Positions 1 through 5,347 of a stretch of DNA of 8,237 nt are shown in pieces. The stretch is from Burkholderiaceae bacterium (GTDB lineage: Bacteria; Pseudomonadota; Gammaproteobacteria; Burkholderiales; Burkholderiaceae), in contig JAGOCV010000175.1 in assembly GCA_017998575.1 (NCBI GenBank), forward strand, positions 1-8,237, in the 5' to 3' direction. The position numbers and the translations under genes were made by a program. Each line of letters opens with the position of its first letter. Position 1 is the stretch's first letter. The notes below the pieces were generated by a model. The model was given only the letters and a program-made list of their open reading frames with translations, did not search any database and was not told where the DNA came from.

Positions 1-875
1 TGGCTGCGCGCAGCATCGGTGTCGTCACTTCGCCGGGTGCGGCGGCGCTGCACGACGTGGTGACGGCACTGCGCCGCCGGGCACCGCACGTGCCGGTCGT
101 CATCGCCCCGGCGCAGGTGCAGGGTCAGGCCGCGCCCGGCGACCTGGTGCGGGCGCTCGAATCGCTGTATGCGCGTATCGAGGCGAAGCTGCCGGGCGCG
201 CCCGACGTCATCCTGCTGGTGCGCGGCGGGGGCTCGATCGAGGACCTGTGGGCTTTCAACGACGAGCGGCTGGCCCGCACCATCGCCCGCAGCCCGGTAC
301 CGCTGATCAGCGGCGTCGGTCACGAGACTGACTTCACCATCGCCGATTTCTGCGCCGACGTGCGTGCGCCGACGCCCACTGCGGCCGCCGAGATCGCTGC
401 ACAACCGCGGCAGGCATGGCTGCATGCCGTCGAGCTGATGCAAGGCCGCCTGATCGACACCGTGCGGCGCCGCCTCGACATGCAGGCCCAGCGGATCGAC
501 CGCGCGGCGCACCGATTGGGGCGGCCCTCGGCCTTGCTGGCACGCCAGCAGGTCGGCTTGCAGCACCAGGGGATGCGATTGCGCGAGGCCATGTCCCGAG
601 CGCTTGCGCTTGCGCGTGCGAGGCAGGAAGACGCTGGACGCCAGTGGCCAACAGCCAGTGCTCTGGCCATCGACCGCCATCGCGTGCGTCTGGCGGACGC
701 TCAGCGCGCGCTCGCTCTGCTCGACCCGACGCTGGTGCTGCAGCGCGGCTATGCCTGGTTGGCCGATGGCGAGGGCGAGCCCATCACGCAGGCCGCCAGC
801 CTGCGGTCGGGCCAGCCGGTGGTGGCAACCCTTGCCGACGGTGAGGTTGACCTCACGGTGAGCGCGAGGCGCTGA
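1..875 (+). CDS. xseA: Exodeoxyribonuclease VII large subunit, 3' part
   Basis: This is the C-terminal part of the catalytic large subunit of exonuclease VII, which with small XseB subunits degrades single-stranded DNA from both ends in the cytoplasm. The reading frame is open from base 3 (Ala-Ala-Arg-Ser-Ile-Gly-Val-Val-Thr-Ser-Pro) and ends at TGA 873-875, so about 290 of the family's usual 400-450 residues are visible. The N-terminal OB-fold DNA-binding domain lies outside the window. Family signatures are clear: IGVVTSP with AALHDV, then RGGGSIEDLWAFNDE, then GVGHETDFTIADF followed by the DVRAPTPTAAAE block. After these comes an Arg/Ala/Gln-rich helical region typical of the extended coiled coil that binds XseB, and a C-terminal LQRGYAWL segment. 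The next gene, sodB, starts 54 bases downstream with its own -10 box, so the two need not share a transcript. Identification is very secure; only the 5' end is missing because of the window edge. Confidence 0.96.
   Translation, partial: AARSIGVVTSPGAAALHDVVTALRRRAPHVPVVIAPAQVQGQAAPGDLVRALESLYARIEAKLPGAPDVILLVRGGGSIEDLWAFNDERLARTIARSPVPLISGVGHETDFTIADFCADVRAPTPTAAAEIAAQPRQAWLHAVELMQGRLIDTVRRRLDMQAQRIDRAAHRLGRPSALLARQQVGLQHQGMRLREAMSRALALARARQEDAGRQWPTASALAIDRHRVRLADAQRALALLDPTLVLQRGYAWLADGEGEPITQAASLRSGQPVVATLADGEVDLTVSARR
841..856. repeat. 16-base palindrome at the end of xseA
   Basis: GTGAGGT (841-847) and ACCTCAC (850-856) form perfect 7-base arms around a 2-base centre. The right arm also pairs with GTGAG just downstream (858-862). 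It lies in the last codons of xseA, 30 bases before the sodB -10 box. It could be an operator or mRNA hairpin, or a by-product of coding sequence. There is no T-run, so it is not an intrinsic terminator. Confidence 0.3.
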
Positions 876-885
876 AAGTTCTTCC

Positions 886-891
886 TACAAT
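886..891 (+). promoter_or_regulatory. Probable -10 box of the sodB promoter
   Basis: TACAAT matches the sigma-70 -10 consensus at five of six positions. It sits 38 bases before the sodB start codon, in the short gap after xseA. A start of transcription near 898 would give a leader of about 30 nt. No convincing -35 box lies 16-18 bases upstream (that stretch is GC-rich xseA coding sequence), so the promoter may need an activator or may be weak at -35. Confidence 0.5.
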
Positions 892-914
892 CGACTCTGT
901 TTTCAGTTCAACAA

Positions 915-928
915 CACCACGAGGAAAC
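915..928 (+). promoter_or_regulatory. sodB ribosome-binding site and predicted sRNA target
   Basis: The Shine-Dalgarno GAGG (921-924) lies 5 bases before the sodB ATG at 930. The surrounding leader is complementary to 4109-4122 of the candidate Fur-controlled RNA. Bases 924-928 pair with 4109-4113 and bases 917-922 pair with 4115-4120, with a single mismatch (923 against 4114) between the two blocks; 915 pairs with 4122. Pairing would cover the whole Shine-Dalgarno and reach two bases short of the start codon. The complementarity is seen directly; the regulatory role is inferred from RyhB-type control of sodB in other bacteria. Confidence 0.6.
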
Positions 929-929
929 C

Positions 930-1511
930 ATGGAACACACGCTTCCCCCGCTCCCGTATGCGATCGATGCGCTGGCGCCCCACTACTCCAAGGAGACGCT
1001 GGAGTACCACCACGGCAAGCACCACAACGCCTATGTCGTGAACCTGAACAATCTGCAGAAGGGCACCGAGTTCGAGAACATGCCGCTCGAGGAAATCGTG
1101 AAGAAGTCCTCTGGTGGCATCTACAACAACGCCGCCCAGATCTGGAACCACACATTCTTCTGGAACTGCATGAAGCCCGCTGGCGGCGGCGAACCCACCG
1201 GCGCGCTGGCCGAGGCCATCAACAAGAAGTGGGGCAGCTACGCCGCGTTCAAGGAAGCGTTCACCAAGTCCGCCGTCGGCAACTTCGGTTCGGGCTGGAC
1301 CTGGCTGGTGAAGAAGTCCGACGGCAGCGTCGACATCGTCAACACCGGTGCAGCCGGCACGCCGCTGACCACCGATGACAAGGCCCTGCTGACCGTGGAC
1401 GTGTGGGAGCATGCCTATTACATCGACTACCGCAACCTGCGCCCGAAGTTCGTCGAGACCTTCCTCGACAAGCTGGTGAACTGGGAATTCGCGGCCAAGA
1501 ATTTCGCCTGA
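930..1511 (+). CDS. sodB: Superoxide dismutase [Fe]
   Basis: This is a cytoplasmic iron superoxide dismutase that converts two superoxide radicals to oxygen and hydrogen peroxide. The 193-residue length matches the family (E. coli SodB has 193). The metal ligands are all present at the expected places: His27 (in EYHHGKHH), His74 (in QIWNHTFFW), Asp157 and His161 (in [12 protein letters not shown]). Gln70 in AAQIWNH is the iron-type position, whereas manganese enzymes carry the equivalent Gln elsewhere, so iron is the likely cofactor. There is no signal peptide. The ATG is preceded by GAGG at a 5-base spacing. The gene stands alone: a -10 box lies in front and a strong hairpin terminator 22 bases after the stop. 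Its leader is complementary to the candidate Fur-controlled RNA at 4044-4156, which suggests repression of translation under iron starvation. Confidence 0.97.
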   Translation: MEHTLPPLPYAIDALAPHYSKETLEYHHGKHHNAYVVNLNNLQKGTEFENMPLEEIVKKSSGGIYNNAAQIWNHTFFWNCMKPAGGGEPTGALAEAINKKWGSYAAFKEAFTKSAVGNFGSGWTWLVKKSDGSVDIVNTGAAGTPLTTDDKALLTVDVWEHAYYIDYRNLRPKFVETFLDKLVNWEFAAKNFA

Positions 1512-1533
1512 GACGGGCGACGTTCCATACAAG

Positions 1534-1562
1534 AAAGCCGGCGCGATGCGCCGGCTTTTTTT
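1534..1562 (+). terminator. Rho-independent terminator of sodB
   Basis: An 11-base perfect inverted repeat (AAAGCCGGCGC at 1534-1544 and GCGCCGGCTTT at 1548-1558) with a 3-base loop runs into seven T's (1556-1562). It begins 22 bases after the sodB stop. On the minus strand, transcripts of the DUF192 gene would meet the same stem followed by a weaker TTTCTT, so it may also help stop that convergent gene. Confidence 0.93.
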
Positions 1563-1618
1563 CGCCTGGGCGGCTCCGTCAGGCAGAAGTCATGCCGGAC
1601 GGGGCGCGGTGGGCCGTC

Positions 1619-2164
1619 CTATCTGCGGACGGCGAACGGCTCGCCGCCGAGCCGAAATCCTGCCTTCAGACCCTTGCGCGCGAACCAGCCCTGATTCATT
1701 TCGAGCACGTAGCGCACGGGGCGAGTCGAGCAATGCGAGGCGGTCGACAAAGGCTGCATGTCTGCCAGGTTGACGATGGTTCCGTCATCGTCGACGAAGG
1801 CCGCCGTGAGCGGAATCAGCGTGTTCTTCATCCAGAAGCACTGCGGGCGCGGCTGGTCGAAGACGAACAGCATGCCTTCGTTGATGGGCATGTCCTGCCG
1901 GAACATCAGGCCGGTGGCCTGCTGATCGGGCGTGCGCGCCACCTGGGCGTCGATGAGATGCATGCCGGCGGTGAGCCGGACACGCGGCAGATTGAGTTGG
2001 GGAGATCCCTGCGCGGCCGCAGTGGCCGGCTGCGCCGTCGCCGGTGCGATAGTCACGGCCGACAGGCCACCGAACGCCAGCGCAACCGCCAGCGAATGGG
2101 ACAGGACGAAAGAGCGGGAAGGGCGCGCGGCGAAGGCCGGCGATCGTTGACTTTGAGGGCGCAT
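1619..2164 (-). CDS. Exported DUF192 (UPF0127) family protein
   Basis: This 181-residue protein belongs to the DUF192 family, whose biochemical role is not established. The family core runs from about residue 60 to the end. Recognisable blocks are GLMFRQDMP, the GMLFVFDQP turn, CFWMKNTLIPL, AAFVDDDGTIV, and VLEMNQGWFARKGLKAGFRL. The N-terminus is Arg-rich and is followed by a hydrophobic stretch (about residues 19-40) ending in APATAQ, which fits a Sec signal peptide with cleavage near residue 45, so the domain probably acts in the periplasm. The ATG has no good Shine-Dalgarno and an in-frame TGA lies three codons upstream. The charged region before the hydrophobic core is long, so a non-ATG start a few codons further in is possible. 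It lies 73 bases downstream of the small exported protein on the same strand and may share its transcript. The gene converges on sodB. Confidence 0.88.
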   Translation of the reverse strand: MRPQSQRSPAFAARPSRSFVLSHSLAVALAFGGLSAVTIAPATAQPATAAAQGSPQLNLPRVRLTAGMHLIDAQVARTPDQQATGLMFRQDMPINEGMLFVFDQPRPQCFWMKNTLIPLTAAFVDDDGTIVNLADMQPLSTASHCSTRPVRYVLEMNQGWFARKGLKAGFRLGGEPFAVRR

Positions 2165-2205
2165 GGGGGATCACGCAACACGGGATCGCCCGACTGTACA
2201 GCCAT

Positions 2206-2231
2206 CCGCCTGCCACGCGCGCGGCAGGCGG
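2206..2231 (-). other. GC-rich hairpin between two minus-strand genes
   Basis: CCGCCTGCC (2206-2214) and GGCAGGCGG (2223-2231) are perfect 9-base arms around an 8-base loop. It starts 7 bases past the stop of the small exported protein gene. No T-run follows on the minus strand, so it is not a normal intrinsic terminator. It may protect the 3' end of the upstream message or reduce read-through into the DUF192 gene. Confidence 0.45.
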
Positions 2232-2237
2232 GTGCCG

Positions 2238-2510
2238 TCAGGCCTTGGGCATGGCGTCGTGCTTCTTGGCCTTCTTGCTCTTCTTGGCAACCTTGGTGTG
2301 CTTGGCCTTGGCGCCATCTTTGGCGGCCATCTTGGGCTCGGCCTTCGGGGCGGGGGCGGCGGCCACGGGGGCTGCGGGGGCCGGGGTGGCGGCGGGAGCC
2401 GGCACCGCTGCTGCGGCCGGAGCGGCGGGAGCCGGCTTGGTCGCCGGTGCCTGGGCGAACGCCGTCGCAGCGAAGGCCGTGGCGATCAGGGTGGCGAAGA
2501 ACTTGGTCAT
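2238..2510 (-). CDS. Small exported Ala/Pro/Lys-rich protein, function unknown
   Basis: This 90-residue protein has no function I recognise. Residues 1-19 form a clear Sec signal peptide: a Lys near the start, a hydrophobic core, and ATAFA before the predicted cut ahead of Gln20. Residues 20-55 are almost entirely Ala and Pro with occasional Thr, Val and Lys, a low-complexity linker-like stretch. The last 35 residues are strongly basic, with repeated Lys-Ala-Lys and KKSKKAKKH, resembling histone H1-like tails in composition. The ATG has an AGGA Shine-Dalgarno on the minus strand at an 8-base spacing, which supports a real gene in addition to the signal peptide. It is divergent from icd across a 213-base gap and is followed by the DUF192 gene. 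An overlapping plus-strand frame exists but has no supporting features. A periplasmic or wall-associated polycation is a guess from composition only. Confidence 0.75.
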   Translation of the reverse strand: MTKFFATLIATAFAATAFAQAPATKPAPAAPAAAAVPAPAATPAPAAPVAAAPAPKAEPKMAAKDGAKAKHTKVAKKSKKAKKHDAMPKA

Positions 2511-2514
2511 GGCA

Positions 2515-2573
2515 GTGATCCTTTGATATGCGTTGGTTTGGCAAGCCGCCTCTGTGAATCAGAGGTGATCCTT
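2515..2573 (-). repeat. Direct repeat flanking a hairpin in the leader of the small exported gene
   Basis: GTGATCCTT occurs twice, at 2515-2523 and 2565-2573, 50 bases apart. Between the copies is a perfect 6-base inverted repeat, CCTCTG (2549-2554) and CAGAGG (2560-2565), with a 5-base loop. Read on the minus strand, each copy is AAGGATCAC, and the one nearest the gene contains the Shine-Dalgarno. The element could be an operator or leader structure controlling the small exported gene; this is speculative. Confidence 0.35.
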
Positions 2574-2625
2574 CAACGGCGCTCACGCGCGCCGCGTTGA
2601 CGGCGGATGTGTTGCCGGGTGTCGC

Positions 2626-2631
2626 TAAAAT
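2626..2631 (+). promoter_or_regulatory. Possible -10 box of the icd promoter
   Basis: TAAAAT in a GCTAAAATCC context matches the -10 consensus at five of six bases and resembles many betaproteobacterial promoters. It lies 92 bases before the icd start. TTGACG at 2597-2602 is a good -35 sequence but is 23 bases away, too far for a standard pair, so the true -35 is unclear. Confidence 0.4.
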
Positions 2632-2723
2632 CCGGGGGCTTTCCCTGTCGGCGAGCCGCACGCCGATGCTCTCCGGGTGTTGCGCGACCCGGCCCGTTGC
2701 CAGCTTTGAACCACTCTCCCTCC

Positions 2724-3980
2724 ATGCCCTACCAGCACATCCGGGTGCCTGCCCAAGGCCAGAAGATCACCGTCAACGCAGACCAGTCGCTGAACGTTCC
2801 CGACCAGCCGATCATTCCTTTCATCGAGGGCGACGGCGTGGGCGTCGACACCACACCGGTCATGATCAAGGTGGTCGACGCGGCGGTCGCCAAGGCCTAC
2901 GGTGGCCAGCGGCGTATCCATTGGATGGAGATCTACGCCGGCGAGAAGGCCACTCGCCTCTATGGCGGCGATGCGGCCATGCCGGCCGAGACGCTCGAAG
3001 TCGTGCGCGACTACGTGGTGTCCATCAAGGGCCCACTGACCACGCCGGTCGGCGGCGGCCACCGCTCGCTCAACGTGCTCCTGCGCCAGGAACTCGATCT
3101 CTACGTCTGCCTGCGCCCGGTGCGCTACTTCAAGGGCGTGCCCTCGCCGCTGCGTGAGCCCGAGAAGACCAACATGGCGCTGTTCCGCGAGAACTCTGAG
3201 GACATCTACGCCGGCATCGAGTACGAGGCGCAGAGCGAGAAAGCGCGCAAGCTCATCCGCTTTCTCATCGACGAACTCGGCGTGAAGAAACTGCGCTTTC
3301 CCGAAACCTCTGCGCTGGGCGTCAAGCCGGTGTCCATCGAGGGCACCGAGCGTCTGGTGCGTCGCGCCATCCAGTACGCCATCGACAACGACAAGCCCAG
3401 CGTGACGCTCGTGCACAAGGGCAACATCATGAAGTTCACCGAGGGCGGGTTCCGCGACTGGGGCTTCGCACTGGCCCAGCGCGAATTCGGCGCCGAACTC
3501 ATCGATGGCGGCCCGTGGTGCCGCGTCAAGAATCCGCGCACCGGCCGCGACATCATCGTCAAGGACAGCATCGCCGATGCCTTCCTGCAGCAGATCCTGA
3601 TGCGGCCCGCCGAGTACAGCGTGGTCGCCACACTCAATCTCAATGGGGACTACCTCTCCGATGCACTTGCCGCGCAAGTGGGCGGCATCGGCATCGCGCC
3701 CGGCGCCAACATGTCCGACACCGTGGCCATGTTCGAAGCGACCCACGGCACGGCGCCCAAGTACGCGGGCAAGGATTACGTCAATCCGGGATCCAGCATC
3801 CTGTCGGCCGAGATGATGCTGCGCCACATGGGCTGGGGCGAGGCGGCCGACCTCATCATTGCTTCACTGGAGAAGGCGATCGAGTCCAAGCGCGTGACCT
3901 ACGACTTCGCGCGCCTGATGGACGGTGCCATGCAGGTCAGCTGCTCGGGCTTCGGGCAGGTGATGATCGACAACATGTGA
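2724..3980 (+). CDS. icd: NADP-dependent isocitrate dehydrogenase, homodimeric type
   Basis: This is the TCA-cycle enzyme that oxidatively decarboxylates isocitrate to 2-oxoglutarate with NADP. The protein has 418 residues from the ATG at 2724, the normal length for the E. coli-like dimeric class. Substrate residues appear in [12 protein letters not shown] (Ser115, Asn117, Arg121) and in CLRPV (Arg131). The active-site Tyr is in [10 protein letters not shown], the Lys in [12 protein letters not shown], and the metal-binding Asp residues in KDSIADAF and [29 protein letters not shown] carries the Lys-Tyr pair typical of NADP enzymes. The frame is open 39 codons further upstream, but that extension has no family similarity and would overlap the promoter. 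The chosen ATG begins MPYQHIRVP, as in relatives. Oddly, no Shine-Dalgarno precedes it (a pyrimidine-rich stretch does). No terminator lies directly after the stop; the first is the one at 4123-4156. Confidence 0.96.
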   Translation: MPYQHIRVPAQGQKITVNADQSLNVPDQPIIPFIEGDGVGVDTTPVMIKVVDAAVAKAYGGQRRIHWMEIYAGEKATRLYGGDAAMPAETLEVVRDYVVSIKGPLTTPVGGGHRSLNVLLRQELDLYVCLRPVRYFKGVPSPLREPEKTNMALFRENSEDIYAGIEYEAQSEKARKLIRFLIDELGVKKLRFPETSALGVKPVSIEGTERLVRRAIQYAIDNDKPSVTLVHKGNIMKFTEGGFRDWGFALAQREFGAELIDGGPWCRVKNPRTGRDIIVKDSIADAFLQQILMRPAEYSVVATLNLNGDYLSDALAAQVGGIGIAPGANMSDTVAMFEATHGTAPKYAGKDYVNPGSSILSAEMMLRHMGWGEAADLIIASLEKAIESKRVTYDFARLMDGAMQVSCSGFGQVMIDNM

Positions 3981-4009
3981 CGTCGTGCCTGGCAACATAG
4001 CCCCGCTGG

Positions 4010-4037
4010 TTGAGTGGTTTCAAATGAGAATCATTAT
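4010..4037 (+). promoter_or_regulatory. Promoter of the candidate small RNA
   Basis: TTGAGT (4010-4015) and CATTAT (4032-4037) each match four of six consensus bases and are separated by 16 bases. Transcription would start near 4044-4046. The Fur box at 4020-4038 covers the spacer and -10 box, so bound Fur would block RNA polymerase. No acceptable -10 follows the TTGATA on the opposite strand, which favours rightward transcription. Confidence 0.55.
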
Positions 4038-4038
4038 C
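4020..4038. promoter_or_regulatory. Fur box
   Basis: The 19-mer TCAAATGAGAATCATTATC matches the classical Fur consensus GATAATGATAATCATTATC at 15 of 19 positions, including an unbroken run of ten at the right-hand end. It is an AT-rich patch in GC-rich DNA, 40 bases after the icd stop and far from any gene start. Iron-loaded Fur should bind here. The only transcription unit it could control is the non-coding one immediately to the right. Confidence 0.85.
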
Positions 4039-4043
4039 AAATA

Positions 4044-4156
4044 AGTTAGGATCTCATCCATCGAAAGAGCTGTGACTGGCCCACAGAGCCCGCCAGGATC
4101 TTTCCGCCGTTTCATCGTGGGGCGACCCGAGGCATCAACCTCCAAGGTCGTTTTTT
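4044..4156 (+). ncRNA. Candidate Fur-repressed small RNA (RyhB/NrrF-type)
   Basis: A non-coding unit of about 110 nt lies between the convergent icd and lysR genes. It has a promoter covered by a Fur box in front and a hairpin with six T's at the end, and it contains no plausible reading frame with a ribosome-binding site. Visible structure: a stem CTGTG/CACAG (4070-4074 with 4082-4086), then a largely unpaired stretch 4090-4120, then the terminator hairpin with a U-tail that could bind Hfq. AGGATCT occurs twice (4048-4054 and 4095-4101). Bases 4109-4122 are complementary to the sodB ribosome-binding site with 12 of 14 matches. In other bacteria, Fur-repressed RNAs of this layout (RyhB, PrrF, NrrF) lower iron-enzyme synthesis, including SodB, when iron is scarce. 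The exact 5' end is inferred. The alternative, an icd 3' untranslated region without its own promoter, fits the Fur box less well. Confidence 0.72.
4123..4156 (+). terminator. Rho-independent terminator of the candidate small RNA (and icd)
   Basis: The stem is CGACC (4123-4127) with GGTCG (4146-4150), then a small internal loop, then GAGG (4129-4132) with CCTC (4139-4142) around the 6-base loop CATCAA. Six T's (4151-4156) follow directly. It is the first terminator after icd, so it would also end icd transcripts. On the minus strand the stem is not followed by T's, so it is one-directional. Confidence 0.8.
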
Positions 4157-4262
4157 GCTAGCCATCGGCTCGTCCGGCCAGCCATGCATTTTTTCCCGCT
4201 TGCCAACCGTGCGTTCTACGCGGCCGGGCGTCTTCCTTACTCTCGCATGTGGCCTGCCCGGG

Positions 4263-5201
4263 TCAGCCCGTGCCGCGCCGCGCCGTCGCGGGCGCACGTT
4301 TGTCGGCGAACAGTTCGATCACCAGTCCGCGCAACCAGCGGTTGGCCGGATCGCGGTGGTAGCGCGCGTGCCAGAAGAGGTTGATCGCCACGTCGGGCAG
4401 TTTGACGGGGTGCGTGGCCTTTTCCAGGCCGAAGGGCTCCAGCAGTCGGTCGGCCAGCCGCTCCGGCACTGTGGCGATCAGGTCGGAATCGGCCAGGATG
4501 TGGCCCACGCTCAGGTAATGCGGAACGGACAGGTGCACGCGTCGCTCGATGCCGTTGCGCTCGAGAAGCGCATCGACCTGACCGTGGCCTGTGCCGGCCG
4601 CGACCACCACCAGATGCTCGGCCGCCGCGTAGTCGGACTGCGACAGCCGCTTCCTGCCCAGCCGGTGCCCGCGTCGCATCAGGCACATATAGCGCTGCGT
4701 GAACAGGCGGCGTTGATAGAAGCCGGCGCGCAGTTGCGGCAGGAGGCCGATGGCGAGGTCCATCTGGCCTGAGGCGAGTTCCTCGCGCTGATCCACGGCG
4801 GTATCGCGCACGGTGCTCAGCGTCACGCCCGGCGCGTGCTGGCGCAGGTGCTGCGCCAGCGTGGGCAGGAAATAGATCTCGCCGATGTCGGTCATGCCCA
4901 GCGTGAAGGCGCGATCCGAGGTGGCCGGCTCGAAGCTGGCACGCAGGTTCATGCCGCCGTGCAGTAGGGCGAGGGCCTCGTTCACGGGCCCGGCCATCTG
5001 CTGGGCGTAGGTCGTGGGCTGCATGCCGCCGGGCGTGCGCAGGAACAGGTCGTCGCCGAAAAGCCGCCGCAGCTTGGCCAGCGAATTGCTCACGGCCGGC
5101 TGCGACACGCCCAGCGTCTCGGCTACGCGCGACACGCGCCGCTCCAGCAGCAACTGGCGGAAGACGACCAGCAGGTTCAGGTCGATGTCATGTAGTTCCA
5201 C
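4263..5201 (-). CDS. nagR: LysR-type regulator, NahR/NagR-like
   Basis: This 312-residue LysR-family transcription factor has an N-terminal winged helix-turn-helix (about residues 8-65; recognition region VSRVAETLGVSQPAVSNSLA) and a C-terminal effector-binding domain. The sequence resembles NahR and NagR, salicylate-responsive activators of naphthalene and salicylate degradation. Shared blocks include FTLGMTDIGEIYFLP, STVRDTAVDQ, DLAIGLLPQL with GFYQRRLF, VVAAGTGHGQVD, VPHYLSVGHIL, ATVPERLAD, and INLFWHARYHRDPANRWLR. The start codon is GTG, with a GGAGG Shine-Dalgarno 9 bases upstream. It is divergent from the oxygenase genes across 146 bases that contain a perfect ATC-N9-GAT palindrome, so it most likely activates them in response to an aromatic acid and represses itself. 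NahR-type assignment is from memory of the family; the salicylate effector is inferred. Confidence 0.88.
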   Translation of the reverse strand: MELHDIDLNLLVVFRQLLLERRVSRVAETLGVSQPAVSNSLAKLRRLFGDDLFLRTPGGMQPTTYAQQMAGPVNEALALLHGGMNLRASFEPATSDRAFTLGMTDIGEIYFLPTLAQHLRQHAPGVTLSTVRDTAVDQREELASGQMDLAIGLLPQLRAGFYQRRLFTQRYMCLMRRGHRLGRKRLSQSDYAAAEHLVVVAAGTGHGQVDALLERNGIERRVHLSVPHYLSVGHILADSDLIATVPERLADRLLEPFGLEKATHPVKLPDVAINLFWHARYHRDPANRWLRGLVIELFADKRAPATARRGTG

Positions 5202-5224
5202 TGGCGTGCGCCTCCGGATACCGT

Positions 5225-5239
5225 ATCACTGATAGTGAT
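5225..5239. promoter_or_regulatory. LysR-type operator (ATC-N9-GAT palindrome)
   Basis: ATCACT (5225-5230) and AGTGAT (5234-5239) are perfect 6-base arms around GAT. The site fits both the general LysR motif T-N11-A (5226 and 5238) and the ATC-N9-GAT form known from NodD-like regulators. It is 23 bases from the lysR start codon and 108 bases before the oxygenase start, a usual place for a regulator that activates the divergent operon and represses itself. Confidence 0.7.
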
Positions 5240-5257
5240 GATGAATATATCCACAAT
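5229..5257 (+). promoter_or_regulatory. Possible promoter of the oxygenase operon
   Basis: CTGATA (5229-5234) and CACAAT (5252-5257) each match the sigma-70 consensus at four of six bases with a 17-base spacer. The palindromic operator covers the -35 side. A weak, activator-dependent promoter would fit control by the adjacent regulator. The predicted leader would be about 85 nt. The call rests on weak matches. Confidence 0.3.
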
Positions 5258-5347
5258 CCTGTTGGCTGATCGCGCGCCAGCCGGGATCATGTGTGCGATG
5301 CGCGCGGCGCCGGCCAGGCGCGCACGACGACAAACGGAGACAACACC

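Noticed and set aside
1403..2518. A 371-codon plus-strand frame running from inside sodB across the DUF192 and small exported genes
   Set aside because: It crosses the sodB terminator, starts inside sodB in another frame, and lies opposite two genes with signal peptides and, for one, family motifs.
2607..2723. A 39-codon N-terminal extension of icd
   Set aside because: The extension is Arg/Cys/Pro-rich with no similarity to the family, overlaps the likely -10 box, and the internal ATG gives the normal length and N-terminus.
2625..3827. A 400-codon minus-strand frame opposite icd, and a 293-codon one opposite the monomeric icd (7262-8143)
   Set aside because: Both mirror well-recognised coding genes on the plus strand; the translations are low-information His/Val/Leu/Arg-rich and match no family.
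4012..4024. GAGTGGTTTCAAA just before the Fur box is nearly complementary to the icd leader TTTGAACCACTC (2704-2715)
   Set aside because: It needs a one-base gap and lies upstream of the predicted RNA start, so it would not be part of the small RNA; probably chance.
4167..4195. A second possible terminator: GGCT/AGCC pairing before a T6 run at 4190-4195
   Set aside because: The stem is only about 4 base pairs with a 9-base loop and the T-run is offset by several bases.
4155..4772. Plus-strand frames opposite the end of lysR (starting 4155 and 4184), which could have been the Fur-controlled gene
   Set aside because: They begin after the T-run of the terminator, lack a Shine-Dalgarno, and translate to Arg/Ala/Gln-rich antisense sequence.
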